NCBI GenBank assembly: GCA_951812345.1
Contig: OX638295.1
Location: forward strand, 1 to 64,000
DNA from: Rhodothermales bacterium
GTDB lineage: Bacteria; Bacteroidota; Rhodothermia; Rhodothermales; VXPQ01
Direction of reading: 5' to 3'
Length of the DNA: 64,000 bases
Shown here piece by piece: positions 20,237 to 28,920 of the stretch (position 1 is its first letter; the number at the start of each line of letters is the position of its first letter). The notes under the pieces were generated by a model. The model was not told the origin of the DNA. It did no database searches and was given only the letters and a program-made list of their open reading frames with translations. Both the position numbers and the translations under genes were made by a program.

Positions 20237-21406
20237 ATGTCCAATTCGTATCGCCCGCAACCTGAAAACAAATTCACGTTCGGTCTCTGGACCGTCGGCA
20301 ACGTGGGCCGGGACCCGTTCGGAGAACCGGTCCGCGCTCCGTTCTCCCCTGTCGAAATCGTTCACCTGCTGGCCGATGTGGGCGCCTACGGAGTCAATTT
20401 CCATGACAACGACCTGGTGCCCATCGACGCAACGGCCCGGGAACGGGACGAAATCGTGCGCTCCTTCAAGGAGGCGCTCGCCGAGCGAGGCCTGAAGGTA
20501 CCGATGGCCACCACGAACCTGTTCACGGATCCGGCCTTCCGGGACGGAGCCTTTACCGCCAACGACCCGGCGGTCCGGGCGTACGCCATCCACAAGACCA
20601 TGCGCGCCATGGACCTCGGCGTAGAGTGCGGGGCCACGACGTATGTCTTCTGGGGAGGGCGCGAAGGGACCGAATCCGACGCCACGAAGAGCCCCGTGGA
20701 CGCGTTGGCCTGGATGCGGGAGGCCCTGAATTTCCTGTGCGAATATGCGGTGGACCAGGGGTACGACCTGCGCTTTGCGCTGGAGCCGAAACCCAACGAG
20801 CCGCGCGGCGACATCTATTTTCCCACGGTGGGCGCCATGCTGGGATTCATCGGGACGCTGGATCGCCCCGACATGGTGGGCGTGAATCCCGAGGTGGCCC
20901 ACGAACACATGGCCGGCCTGAATTTCACGCATGCCGTGGCGCAGGCGTGGGATGCGGGCAAGCTCTTTCATATCGACCTGAACGATCAGAATCCGGGCCG
21001 CTACGACCAGGATTTCCGGTTCGCTGCGCACAACCTCAAGCCTGCCTTTTTCCTTGTGAAGCTGCTGGAGAAGGTCGGCTACGACGGCCCGCGCCATTTC
21101 GACGCGCATGCCTATCGTACCGAAGACGCCGAGGGGGTCAGGGACTTCGCGCGTGGGTGCATGAGGAGTTACCTGATCCTGAAGGAGAAGGCGCAGGCGT
21201 TTGCGGAAGACGAGACCATCCAGGGGCTGCTTGCCGAGGCGCAGCAGGCCTCCGCCGAATTCCCGTCGTATGCGGGCGGCTATTCCCGGCAGGCGGCAGA
21301 AGCCCTCCGGGAGCATTCCTTCGACCGGGCCCGGTTGGCTTCCCGGGGCCTGGCCTACGAAAAAATCGACCAGCTGCTTACCGATCTCCTGCTCGGCGTG
21401 CGTTGA
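20237..21406 (+). CDS. xylA: Xylose isomerase (class I, short form)
   Basis: This enzyme interconverts D-xylose and D-xylulose. The 389-residue length and motifs match the short class I form known from Actinobacteria and Thermus: catalytic His56 and Asp59 in [15 protein letters not shown] near 142, the metal ligands in [10 protein letters not shown] near 183 and [11 protein letters not shown] near 220, and [16 protein letters not shown] near 250. The start at 20237 is the first ATG giving the conserved N-terminus; in-frame codons upstream are not family-like. No xylulokinase or xylose transporter is in the window; a MazG-like gene follows after 87 bases. Confidence 0.95.
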   Translation: MSNSYRPQPENKFTFGLWTVGNVGRDPFGEPVRAPFSPVEIVHLLADVGAYGVNFHDNDLVPIDATARERDEIVRSFKEALAERGLKVPMATTNLFTDPAFRDGAFTANDPAVRAYAIHKTMRAMDLGVECGATTYVFWGGREGTESDATKSPVDALAWMREALNFLCEYAVDQGYDLRFALEPKPNEPRGDIYFPTVGAMLGFIGTLDRPDMVGVNPEVAHEHMAGLNFTHAVAQAWDAGKLFHIDLNDQNPGRYDQDFRFAAHNLKPAFFLVKLLEKVGYDGPRHFDAHAYRTEDAEGVRDFARGCMRSYLILKEKAQAFAEDETIQGLLAEAQQASAEFPSYAGGYSRQAAEALREHSFDRARLASRGLAYEKIDQLLTDLLLGVR

Positions 21407-21493
21407 GCGCACCGATTTCCTGTTTCATTCGCTGTGCCGCCGCGCCTGCCCGATCTGCCGCCCATTCCGGTTTCATCCCACACAAACACCGCC

Positions 21494-21886
21494 ATGCCGT
21501 CTCATTCCTTGTCCAGCTATCAGTCCGACGCCCTGCGCACCTTGTCCCGGCAGTTTCACATAGGAAACGGCAGCGACGAAGGCGCCGTGTCGCCCGAACT
21601 CCTGCACGGGGCCATCGGCCTTGCCACCGAAGCGGGCGAGTTGCTGGACGCCATCAAGCGCGCGCTCTACTACGGGGGTACGCTCGACAAACCCAATCTG
21701 GTCGAGGAATTGGGCGATCTCGAATGGTACATGGCCGTGATTCGGGATGCGCTCGGCGTCGATCAGGAAGAAGTGCAGCGCATCAACATTGCGAAACTGC
21801 GGGCGCGCTATCCGGAGAAGTTCACCACGGAAGAGGCCTACAACCGGAACCTCGACCGGGAAAGGGAAATTGTGGAAAGGGGATGA
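21494..21886 (+). CDS. MazG-like nucleoside triphosphate pyrophosphohydrolase
   Basis: The 130-residue product has the all-alpha NTP pyrophosphatase signature: ATEAGELLDAIKRA near 42 and LVEELGDLEWYM near 70, giving the paired EXXE/EXXD metal sites. It should hydrolyse nucleoside triphosphates to monophosphate and pyrophosphate, as a house-cleaning enzyme. The start could also be 60 bases upstream (21434). The stop codon (GGATGA) lies within the sequence block that is duplicated around hairpin elements B2 and B3. Confidence 0.85.
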   Translation: MPSHSLSSYQSDALRTLSRQFHIGNGSDEGAVSPELLHGAIGLATEAGELLDAIKRALYYGGTLDKPNLVEELGDLEWYMAVIRDALGVDQEEVQRINIAKLRARYPEKFTTEEAYNRNLDREREIVERG

Positions 21887-21903
21887 CCCGGTCCTCCGAG
21901 GGG

Positions 21904-22002
21904 CATGGGGATGCGTATTTTCAGGGAACGTAGGGCCCGAGAAACGCCTGCGAACCGGTAGAATGCCGCACGTTTACGTTGCTTGAAAATACGTACCCCA
22001 TG
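21904..22002. repeat. Hairpin element B2
   Basis: Left arm 21904-21923 (CATGGGGATGCGTATTTTCA) pairs with right arm 21984-22002 through CATGGG/CCCATG and CGTATTTTCA/TGAAAATACG, with a small internal loop. The core 21924-21983 is 60 nt, as in the other copies. It sits 18 bases past the MazG stop, where a convergent gene ends at 22249, so it could act as a transcription terminator. Confidence 0.9.
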
Positions 22003-22016
22003 TCCTGCTATGTCCC

Positions 22017-22110
22017 CAAGGACACTCTGATTAAGTCCACAAAGCTCAGAGGCTTGCGAGAAGCGGGCTGGCAAGGAATGACGAAGCAGTGTGGCAGGCC
22101 CCACATAAGA
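22017..22110. repeat. Dispersed repeat A, left part (copy A3)
   Basis: AAGGACACTCTGATTAAGTC and the following block through GGCAAGGAATGACGAAGCAG and GGCAGGCCCCACATAA match the left part of the copy at 24766. The right end is absent. It lies exactly between hairpin elements B2 and B3. Confidence 0.8.
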
Positions 22111-22134
22111 GGGATGACCCGGTCCTCCGAGGGG

Positions 22135-22233
22135 TATGGGGATGCGTATTTTCAGGGAACGTAGGGCCCGAGAAACGCCTGCGAACCGGTAGAATGCCGC
22201 ACGTTTACGTTGCTTGAAAATACGTACCCCATG
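22135..22233. repeat. Hairpin element B3 (tandem duplicate of B2)
   Basis: This copy is almost identical to B2, arms and core, displaced by 231 bases. The duplication includes flanking sequence: 21881-22011 matches 22112-22242, starting at the GGATGACCCGGTCC block that holds the MazG stop codon. The single arm change I see is C to T at the outermost left base. Confidence 0.9.
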
Positions 22234-22248
22234 TCCTGCTATACCCTT

Positions 22249-23085
22249 CTATGTCCTTAATTCCTTGAACCGCCTCGCCTGCGCCTCGATAGCCGGTTCC
22301 GTGGCGAGCCGCTCCACGCTGGACGCGCCGAAGAACCCGACGACGCCTTCCGTGTGGTCGAAGATGTACTGCACATCGTCCGGTTCGGCGATGGGGCCGC
22401 CGTGGCATAGCACGAGCACATCGGGATTGACGGCTTTCGCCGCGTCGTGAATGGCCTGTACGCGCTTTGCGGATTCCGCGAGCGTCGGGGCCGTATCGGG
22501 ATTCACTCCGATTGATCCCTTTACCGTCGTGTTCATGTGCGCCACGACGATATCCGCGCCGGCCTCGGTCAGCGCGGTGGCCTGGGCTTCGTCGAAAGCG
22601 TACGGGCAGGTGAGCATGTCGAGTTCGTGCGCCAGGCGGATCATCTCGATTTCGAGGTCGAAACTCATGCCCGTCTCCTCCAGAATCTGCCGGAAATTCC
22701 CGTCGATCACCCCCACGGTAGGGAAGTTCTGAACCCCGTCGAACCCCGCTTCCTTGAGTTGCTTCAGGAAAACGGGCATCAGCCGGAAAGGATCGGTGCC
22801 GCATACGCCCGCCAGCACCGGGGTATCCTCGACGACTGGTAGGACTTCGCCAGCCATGTCCATGACGATGGCGTTTGCATCGCCATAGGCCATCAGGCCC
22901 GCCGCGCTGCCCCGGCCCGCCATGCGGTAGCGCCCGGAATTATAGATGATGATGAGATCGACGCCGCCGCGCTCGGCGAACTTGGCGGAAATGCCGGTTC
23001 CGGCGCCGGCCCCTATGATCGGTTTGCCCGCCGCTGCCTGATTGCGAAGGCGTTGCAGGCACTCCTCGTATGGAATGAATGGCAT
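22249..23085 (-). CDS. Phosphoenolpyruvate-hydrolase-like TIM-barrel protein
   Basis: This 278-residue TIM barrel of the PEP_hydrolase (IGPS-like) family shows GAGAGTGISAKFAERGGVD at the N-terminus, the NSGRYRMAGRGS loop, AGVCGTDPFRL near 92, NFPTVGVIDG near 120, and VLCHGGPI near 225. The family's reaction is poorly defined. In tomato, the resistance protein Tm-1 joins a UPF0261 domain to a barrel of this type. Here the two are separate genes, 14 bases apart and in the same order on the minus strand, so they very likely act together. It is the last gene of the run. Confidence 0.85.
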   Translation of the reverse strand: MPFIPYEECLQRLRNQAAAGKPIIGAGAGTGISAKFAERGGVDLIIIYNSGRYRMAGRGSAAGLMAYGDANAIVMDMAGEVLPVVEDTPVLAGVCGTDPFRLMPVFLKQLKEAGFDGVQNFPTVGVIDGNFRQILEETGMSFDLEIEMIRLAHELDMLTCPYAFDEAQATALTEAGADIVVAHMNTTVKGSIGVNPDTAPTLAESAKRVQAIHDAAKAVNPDVLVLCHGGPIAEPDDVQYIFDHTEGVVGFFGASSVERLATEPAIEAQARRFKELRT

Positions 23086-23099
23086 GGGTCTGTGTGGTT

Positions 23100-24305
23100 T
23101 TACGTCATCAGGGCGATCAGCCGTTCGAAGACCGCGTCGGCGAAGGCCGTATCGTTGATGTGGAGGTCCAGTTCCACGAGTTCGACAGGAGGCCGTACGT
23201 GCCGGCGCAGCGCGTCGAACAGGGCTGCGTTCGCTCCAGGGTCATGGAACGGTTCGCCTTCCCGGTCGAGCATGCTGACCCCCTTGAGAGGCAGCATGAG
23301 CACCGTCGGGCCCGTGGCCTTGTTCAGGTTCTCCGCAATGCGCCGCCCGATTTCCCGGCATTCTTCGGCGGTTGTGCGCATCAGCGTTACGTTGGGGTTG
23401 TGCCGGTACAGGGTGCGTTCGCGAAAAGGTTCGGGCACGGTATGCATGGCCCGGAAATTCACCATATCGAGCGCTCCGCACGAGACGACTTGGGGGATGC
23501 CCGCCTCGCCCGCTGCTGTCAGCCGATCGGGACCGGCGGAAAGCACGCCGCCCACCACTTCGTCGCACCATTCCGTAGTGGTCATATCGGCCACGCCGGC
23601 CACGTAGCCGTCCCGGATCAGCCCTTCCATGGAGCGTCCTCCGGAGCCGGTGGCGTGGAATACGAGCATTTCGTACCCGGCTTGTTCCATGCGCTCGCGA
23701 ATATTGTTCACGCAGGGGGTCGTCACGCCGAACATGGAGGCGGCCACGATGGGACGGTCTTTCGCCGCAGGCACGTCCTGTCCGACCATGCCGCAGATGG
23801 CGCCGGCAGCATTGGCGAGAATGCGGCGCGACAACGGGTTCAGGCCCGCAATATCGACCGCCGAATACATCAGCGTTACGTCCTTTATGCCCACATAAGG
23901 GCTTACATCCCCAGAGACGACTGTCGAAACCATCAGTTTCGGAACGCCGACGGGCAGCGTCTGCATCGCTGCGGCGGCGATGTTCGTGCCGCCGCCTCCG
24001 CCGAGCGCCAGCACGCCGTGGAACCGGCCCGCCTCGTACAGTTCCGGCATGAGGCGGCAGACGCCGCGAATCATGACATCGACGGCTTCTCCCCGATCTC
24101 CCCGTTCCCGCAATGCCGCCAGAGAACCGCCCCCGGCAACCGCTACCTCGTCCGCCGAAATGTCCGGGGAAAAGCCCGGCTCGCCGAGCACGCCCGCATC
24201 CATCGTCAGCGTTTCGAGCCCTCGATCCCAGATGAGATCGCGCACGTATTCGTATTCTGTGCCTTTCGTGTCGAGCGTGCCGATGAGCAGAATGGTCCGG
24301 GGCAT
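23100..24305 (-). CDS. UPF0261 / Tm-1-like ATP-binding protein
   Basis: This 401-residue protein has the UPF0261 start ILLIGTLDTKGTEYEYVRD, a glycine-rich LALGGGGGTNIAAAAM near 125, and VSGDVSPYVG near 153. It ends in DTAFADAVFERLIAL. The Tm-1 N-terminal domain it resembles binds ATP. Its physiological role in bacteria is not settled. Position between a cupin gene (15 bases upstream) and a PEP-hydrolase-like barrel gene (14 bases downstream) suggests one operon, perhaps catabolic. Confidence 0.88.
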   Translation of the reverse strand: MPRTILLIGTLDTKGTEYEYVRDLIWDRGLETLTMDAGVLGEPGFSPDISADEVAVAGGGSLAALRERGDRGEAVDVMIRGVCRLMPELYEAGRFHGVLALGGGGGTNIAAAAMQTLPVGVPKLMVSTVVSGDVSPYVGIKDVTLMYSAVDIAGLNPLSRRILANAAGAICGMVGQDVPAAKDRPIVAASMFGVTTPCVNNIRERMEQAGYEMLVFHATGSGGRSMEGLIRDGYVAGVADMTTTEWCDEVVGGVLSAGPDRLTAAGEAGIPQVVSCGALDMVNFRAMHTVPEPFRERTLYRHNPNVTLMRTTAEECREIGRRIAENLNKATGPTVLMLPLKGVSMLDREGEPFHDPGANAALFDALRRHVRPPVELVELDLHINDTAFADAVFERLIALMT

Positions 24306-24320
24306 GATCGCCGCGAGAGA

Positions 24321-24755
24321 TCAGTTTGCTGAGGGGTAGTCGATGGGCGTTTTGAGGGAACGCCAGGGTTCTTCCTCATGCATATCCACGGTGGCAGGTC
24401 CCTCGAAGGTCGCGGGGGACAGGATAGCGAGAAAAACGAGCGGTTCGTCCCCTGCATTCCAGGTGGCGTGCACCACGTCCTTCGGGATGTGGGCCATATC
24501 GCCGGGGCCGAGCAGGCGCTTTTCTTCGTCCACCCATTGCTCTGCCGTTCCGGAAATCACGTAGATGATTTCTTCGAGCGCCGGATGGCGGTGAAACTGG
24601 TGCGCATCTCCGGGCGGCATATGCACCCGCACCATAAGGAGGTCCTTGGCCTCGGTCAGTCCGGGGCGGCACAGCCAGTGATGAGGCCCCCAGGGGGCTT
24701 CTTCCACCTCCGCTTCCGTGGCGGTGACGAAACGCAGGGTTCGGTCGTCGGGCAT
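24321..24755 (-). CDS. Cupin-domain protein
   Basis: This 144-residue single-domain cupin has the first motif HQFHRHPALEEIIYVISG (metal-binding His, His, Glu) and the second PGDMAHIPKDVVHATWN. Such small cupins bind a metal and serve as isomerases, dioxygenases or ligand sensors; the substrate is not evident. The start at 24755 gives the family-like N-terminus. Eleven bases upstream begins a dispersed repeat A copy (24766-25024), so its promoter or leader is probably provided or altered by that element. Confidence 0.88.
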   Translation of the reverse strand: MPDDRTLRFVTATEAEVEEAPWGPHHWLCRPGLTEAKDLLMVRVHMPPGDAHQFHRHPALEEIIYVISGTAEQWVDEEKRLLGPGDMAHIPKDVVHATWNAGDEPLVFLAILSPATFEGPATVDMHEEEPWRSLKTPIDYPSAN

Positions 24756-24765
24756 GGTTTTTGTT

Positions 24766-25024
24766 AAGGATACTCTGATTAAATCCGCAAAGTTCAGAGG
24801 CTGAAAGGGGTGCGCTGGCAAGGAATGACGAAGCAATGTGGCAGGCCCCACATAATGAGGAATGACACAGCCAGCGTGCCCCTCTCTGCCTCCCGAAGGG
24901 CGCTTCACGCCCGCCGCCGCCCCGAATCTGCGGTGTTTTCCACTAATTTCAATGATGCAAATACAATATCTTTTACGCACGAGCGTGAAGCGCTGGTCAA
25001 AGTGGATTTGATCAGAGTATCCTT
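24766..25024. repeat. Dispersed repeat A, full-length copy A2 with terminal inverted repeats
   Basis: This 259-bp element begins AAGGATACTCTGATTAAATC and ends TTTGATCAGAGTATCCTT, imperfect inverted ends of about 16 bases. It has no coding capacity and looks like a miniature inverted-repeat transposable element. Its right end overlaps the stop codon of the large ThuA fusion gene (25023-25025). No transposase with matching ends is in the window. Confidence 0.8.
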
Positions 25025-28000
25025 AATTATCTCCTTCCGGTTCGCCTTCCGGATCCAGCGAAACCAGCACGCCCTGCATCGCCACATAGTGGGCCGCGTA
25101 CGTGCAGATGAACGGGTAGTCGCCGGGTGGCGGCATGGTGAAGGTTACCTCTACGGTTTCCCCGGGTCCCGCCGTGGCGGTGTACGCAATGATTTTTTCC
25201 TCGTGTTCGGGCGGAATGTAGTCGTGCTCCGCCGCGGTGATGGCCGCCACGCCCACCGGGTTGATGTATTCCCAGTGTTCCAGCACGACCACGTTATGCG
25301 TCATGGCCGGCGAGGTGGCATTGTTCACGAAGCGGATAGTGACGAGTTCGCCGGCTACGGCCTCGATGAACCGGGTGTCGAAGGCCATCTCATCCCCTGT
25401 GGAAGCGACCGTAATCACGCCGTCCCCGTCCGGGCGCGTACCTCCCCGCGAAGCGCCTGCTTCTTCCTCTGCGCCCCCGGTCATGTCCATCGGCATTATT
25501 TCTCCGTCCAGAATGCCGCTCATCCGGTGGAACGCAACATGCCCGACGGCTTCCTTGACAGCGCCCGTCATAGCGTCCGAGTTGTTTGCGGCCCGCAGGA
25601 ATCCTCGCGCGTGTTTTGCGCCCGCAGCCGTGGCGGCGTGCGGAATCCATGCGTCCCGGGCGTTTTCGGGCGCAGCGAGCATGGCGAACACGGCCGCCCC
25701 CGTCTCGTCGGAGGGAGGCGTATCCGCGAGGGCGAGCAAGGCGGCAAGCCGCACGCGCGCGTCCTCATCTTCCAGCACGTTGCTTGCCATCAGGGCGTCG
25801 CGCGAGGCGTCGGTCGGCGGCAGAACGCTCGCGGCGGCTCGACGCACGGCTGCGGAGGGATGGTTCAATGCTTCCGCAGCTACTCCGAAGGCTTCGTTAT
25901 GGCCGCCGTTCAGCATGCCCAAGCCGTGCAGCGTCCACAAGGCATGCAATGCGCCCGGATTGAGGCCGAGATCATCCATGGACGAATCACGCACGAGGCC
26001 GTACAGGTCCGTTGCCACATCCTGTTCGCCCCGGTCCACAAGGAGCCGTTGGGCCGTTTGCCGCCAGAACATGTTGTCGTGCCGGAGCGCGGCGACGAGT
26101 TCCTGCGGCGAAGCGCCGGAGAGGTCCATGGACTCGCCCGAAGCGGCGTCCTTGTGCACGATGCGGTAGATGCGGCCGCGCTCGCGGTCCCGCAGATCGG
26201 TCACGTACGCATTGTTTTTACCGTGCTCCCAACCTTCCCGGAACGGCCCGAGGTTATGCTGCGGGATGTAGTTATACCAGTCGACCATCCACAGGGCGCC
26301 GTCGGGGCCTACCTCGGCAAGGATGGGAATGGTCCACTCGTCGTCGCTGGCGAACATGTTCCACTTGTTGATCGCCTTGTAGTCGCTGCCGTCGGGTTCC
26401 ATAGCGAATCGCCCCAGCGTGCGGACGGTCGGCCCGGCGACGAATGCGATGCGATTCCAGTATTCCTCGGGGAAGTCGCGCGCCGTGTACAAGGCATGCC
26501 CGGATGCGGCCGTGTAATTGCCTTTCCAGTCTCCCTGACGGGTGCGGGTCGTTACGGGGTGTACGCGCCGGTCTTCGGCAATAGTGCCGAGCCGGACGGG
26601 GGTCCATCCGCGCACCGCCTCGTAATACCGGTTCGGGACGGGCATGTACACGCTGGGATTGTTGTTGGCCGTCGAGGCGAAGGGGATGCCTTCCTCGCTG
26701 AAGCCGAATCCCCAGGTGTTGTTGTTCGTCATCCGCACGAATTCAAGTTTGGACCCGTCCGTTTTGAATCGGAAGAAGCCCATGGGGAATTGGTGGGATT
26801 CGCCGCCGACCGTTCCGTCGAAGCCCGAATAGCCCAGGACGCCCCATATCCAGTTGTCGAAGCCCATCCGGATGTTGTTGGGCCCCGCGTGGGTGTCGAA
26901 CGTTCCCCAGCCTTCGAAAAGGACCTCCTGCACATCGGCCTTATCGTCTCCGTCGGTGTCTTTCAGGAAGAAGGTATACGGGGCCTGCACCACCACGACG
27001 CCGCCGTTCGCAAAGGCGAATCCGGTCGGGATGCTGAGGTTCTCGGCAAACACATGGAACGAGTCGGCCCGGCCGTCCCCATCGGTGTCTTCAAGAATCG
27101 TAATGCGGTCGTTGCCTTGCCCGACCTCTTCATGGAGCAGATTCGGATAATCGATGGTTTCTGCAATCCATAGTCTTCCGCGTTCGTCCCATGCCATGTA
27201 GATGGGCTTGACGATGTCGGGCTCCGCCGCAAAGAGTTGAATCTCGAATCCCGGCGGCACCACCATGCGGGACATGGACGTTTCAATGTCCAGGGGCAAT
27301 TGCATGGGGCGCAGCTTGCGCTCGTTTTCCGGGTTCGAGTTGTATTCGAGGGAAGGCAGTACGGCGTCGACGTATTCGTACGGCATTGACCTCGGTACGA
27401 CATCGAGCGCCCAGTCTCCGGCGGCCCACTTTATGCCCCGCGCAACCAGTTGCTGGAATCCCGGTTGCGACCAGGTCCGTTCGTCGTGTCCCCAGGCCGT
27501 GTAGAACACCCGTCCTTCGCCGTGCGTCCGCACCCATGTCCACGGCTCGGCATGATTCCCCTCGCGGCGCACCTCGAGCACCGTGCGGTCGGGGTTGTGG
27601 TGCGTATGGATGTAGGTCTCGTCCCAGCTTTCGAATTCCGGCACGCCGAGAATGGCGGGATGGGCTGCATCCGTGCGTTCCGTACGCACGACGCCGATAC
27701 CATGGCTGTCGAAGGCCGCGCCGACGAGCGCGACGTATGCCTCCGAGTTGCGGAACATGGCTGAGGCGCAATGCAGGGGGACGAATCCGCCGCCCTCCGC
27801 GACATACTCGAGCAGGGCCTGTTCCTGCGCGTCCGTCATTTCCAGATAATTGGCGTAGAACACCACCGCGTCGAATAGACGCAGGTTCTCGAGATTAAGG
27901 GCCTTGACTTCGTCCGTGTAGAAGATGTCCACGCCCGTTGCGTACAGCGACGAGATAATTTGCTGGGCGCGGGCTGCGGGCTGGTGATGCCCGTGGTCCC

Positions 28001-28121
28001 CGAGGAACAGGACGGACACGGTAGATTGGTCGTCCGGCCGGAGCGCTGGCGAGGCGGTGGCGGCGGAACATAAAACGACGGTGAGAAGAAGAACGCCGGC
28101 AAAGGGAGCGAAACGACGCAT
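25023..28121 (-). CDS. Secreted fusion: ThuA, dehydrogenase-like propeller, HEAT repeats, cupredoxin
   Basis: The 1032-residue protein starts with a signal peptide (MRRFAPFAGVLLLTVVLCSA). Domains in order: a ThuA-like domain (about 30-255; LFLGDHGHHQP, GGGFVPLHCAS), and a glucose/sorbosone-dehydrogenase-like beta-propeller (about 300-650; repeated EDTDGDGRAD motifs). Helical HEAT-like repeats follow (about 690-870). Last comes a C-terminal cupredoxin (about 895-1020) whose copper ligands appear as His in MTHNVVV and Cys, His, Met in FICTYAAHYVAMQGV. Similar proteins in Planctomycetes and relatives often end in a haem domain; none (no CXXCH) is present here. It probably oxidises a sugar and passes electrons to its own copper centre. 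A second ThuA gene lies 49 bases upstream. An in-frame ATG 132 bases earlier gives no signal peptide. Confidence 0.85.
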   Translation of the reverse strand: MRRFAPFAGVLLLTVVLCSAATASPALRPDDQSTVSVLFLGDHGHHQPAARAQQIISSLYATGVDIFYTDEVKALNLENLRLFDAVVFYANYLEMTDAQEQALLEYVAEGGGFVPLHCASAMFRNSEAYVALVGAAFDSHGIGVVRTERTDAAHPAILGVPEFESWDETYIHTHHNPDRTVLEVRREGNHAEPWTWVRTHGEGRVFYTAWGHDERTWSQPGFQQLVARGIKWAAGDWALDVVPRSMPYEYVDAVLPSLEYNSNPENERKLRPMQLPLDIETSMSRMVVPPGFEIQLFAAEPDIVKPIYMAWDERGRLWIAETIDYPNLLHEEVGQGNDRITILEDTDGDGRADSFHVFAENLSIPTGFAFANGGVVVVQAPYTFFLKDTDGDDKADVQEVLFEGWGTFDTHAGPNNIRMGFDNWIWGVLGYSGFDGTVGGESHQFPMGFFRFKTDGSKLEFVRMTNNNTWGFGFSEEGIPFASTANNNPSVYMPVPNRYYEAVRGWTPVRLGTIAEDRRVHPVTTRTRQGDWKGNYTAASGHALYTARDFPEEYWNRIAFVAGPTVRTLGRFAMEPDGSDYKAINKWNMFASDDEWTIPILAEVGPDGALWMVDWYNYIPQHNLGPFREGWEHGKNNAYVTDLRDRERGRIYRIVHKDAASGESMDLSGASPQELVAALRHDNMFWRQTAQRLLVDRGEQDVATDLYGLVRDSSMDDLGLNPGALHALWTLHGLGMLNGGHNEAFGVAAEALNHPSAAVRRAAASVLPPTDASRDALMASNVLEDEDARVRLAALLALADTPPSDETGAAVFAMLAAPENARDAWIPHAATAAGAKHARGFLRAANNSDAMTGAVKEAVGHVAFHRMSGILDGEIMPMDMTGGAEEEAGASRGGTRPDGDGVITVASTGDEMAFDTRFIEAVAGELVTIRFVNNATSPAMTHNVVVLEHWEYINPVGVAAITAAEHDYIPPEHEEKIIAYTATAGPGETVEVTFTMPPPGDYPFICTYAAHYVAMQGVLVSLDPEGEPEGDN

Positions 28122-28170
28122 GGCAGGAGTTGTGCGTTGGATGGAAAGCAATAGGGTGTGTGCGGGAGCG

Positions 28171-28920
28171 CTACGGGGTACGGCGGGCGGCCCATTCCAC
28201 GCTGTTGCGGAGGATACGGGCGTACGCAGGGTGCTGGTGCGCTGCGCCGTCATGGCCCAGCGTGTTTACGACGATCCGCCCGTTCGTATGGTGGACGGTC
28301 CACACGATCGGGTATGTTTCGCCGGTTTCGACTTCTTCCGCTTCGGCGAGGACATGGATGGACGAGCCCTCGGGGTCTCGTTCGGAGCGGTACAATTCGT
28401 CTTCGATGGTGAATTCGGTCGGTACGTCCGCCATCACCGGATGGTCGGGTTCGATGACCTGCACCGTGAAGGCGCCGTATTGCCGGTGGCTCCGGGACCC
28501 TCCGCCCACGAGTTCCTGGTTGTATTCCGGCCAGTTCAACCAGTTGTACCATGCTCCCGGATGTCCGATCACGAGCCCTTTGCCCGCCCCGACGAAATAA
28601 AACACGCCCTCGTGTAATTCCGGGTCGGTCATGGGCTGGTTCGTCACGATGCGGAGTACATCGAGCGTGTCGAGGGCGGGGAGGATGTGCGCCAGCGCGT
28701 CGGTATAGGCCGCATGGATACCGGCTTTTCCGAGCACGCCCGCATCTTCTTCATGGAACCACCGGTCGAAATCGTGGGAGGCGCCTCCTCCAGCCGTAAG
28801 GACGGAAATCGGGTCGGGCGCCTCGGACGCGGGAGTCTGCGCCTGTACGCAGACGGATATGGTCAGGGTTGCAAATAGCAGGAAGCCTGCTCGCCCGGTA
28901 GCGTGCAAGAGCGTTGTCAT
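28171..28920 (-). CDS. Secreted ThuA-like protein
   Basis: This 249-residue protein has a signal peptide (ending CVQAQ) and a single ThuA-like glutamine-amidotransferase-fold domain (SVLTAGGGASHDFDRWF, GLVIGHPGAWYNW, RIVVNTLGHDG). ThuA was first linked to trehalose use in rhizobia, and many secreted copies occur with sugar dehydrogenases. It is the first gene ahead of the large ThuA fusion on the minus strand. Duplication of the ThuA module in two adjacent genes hints at a shared sugar substrate. Confidence 0.85.
   Translation of the reverse strand: MTTLLHATGRAGFLLFATLTISVCVQAQTPASEAPDPISVLTAGGGASHDFDRWFHEEDAGVLGKAGIHAAYTDALAHILPALDTLDVLRIVTNQPMTDPELHEGVFYFVGAGKGLVIGHPGAWYNWLNWPEYNQELVGGGSRSHRQYGAFTVQVIEPDHPVMADVPTEFTIEDELYRSERDPEGSSIHVLAEAEEVETGETYPIVWTVHHTNGRIVVNTLGHDGAAHQHPAYARILRNSVEWAARRTP

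Noticed and set aside
19907-22233. Clustered repeats considered as a CRISPR array
   Set aside because: The spacing is irregular, the units are hairpins with different arms, there are no uniform spacers, and no cas gene is nearby.
24810-27173. A 787-codon plus-strand frame across repeat A2 and the ThuA fusion gene
   Set aside because: It starts inside a repeat and runs antisense to a gene with clear ThuA and propeller motifs.
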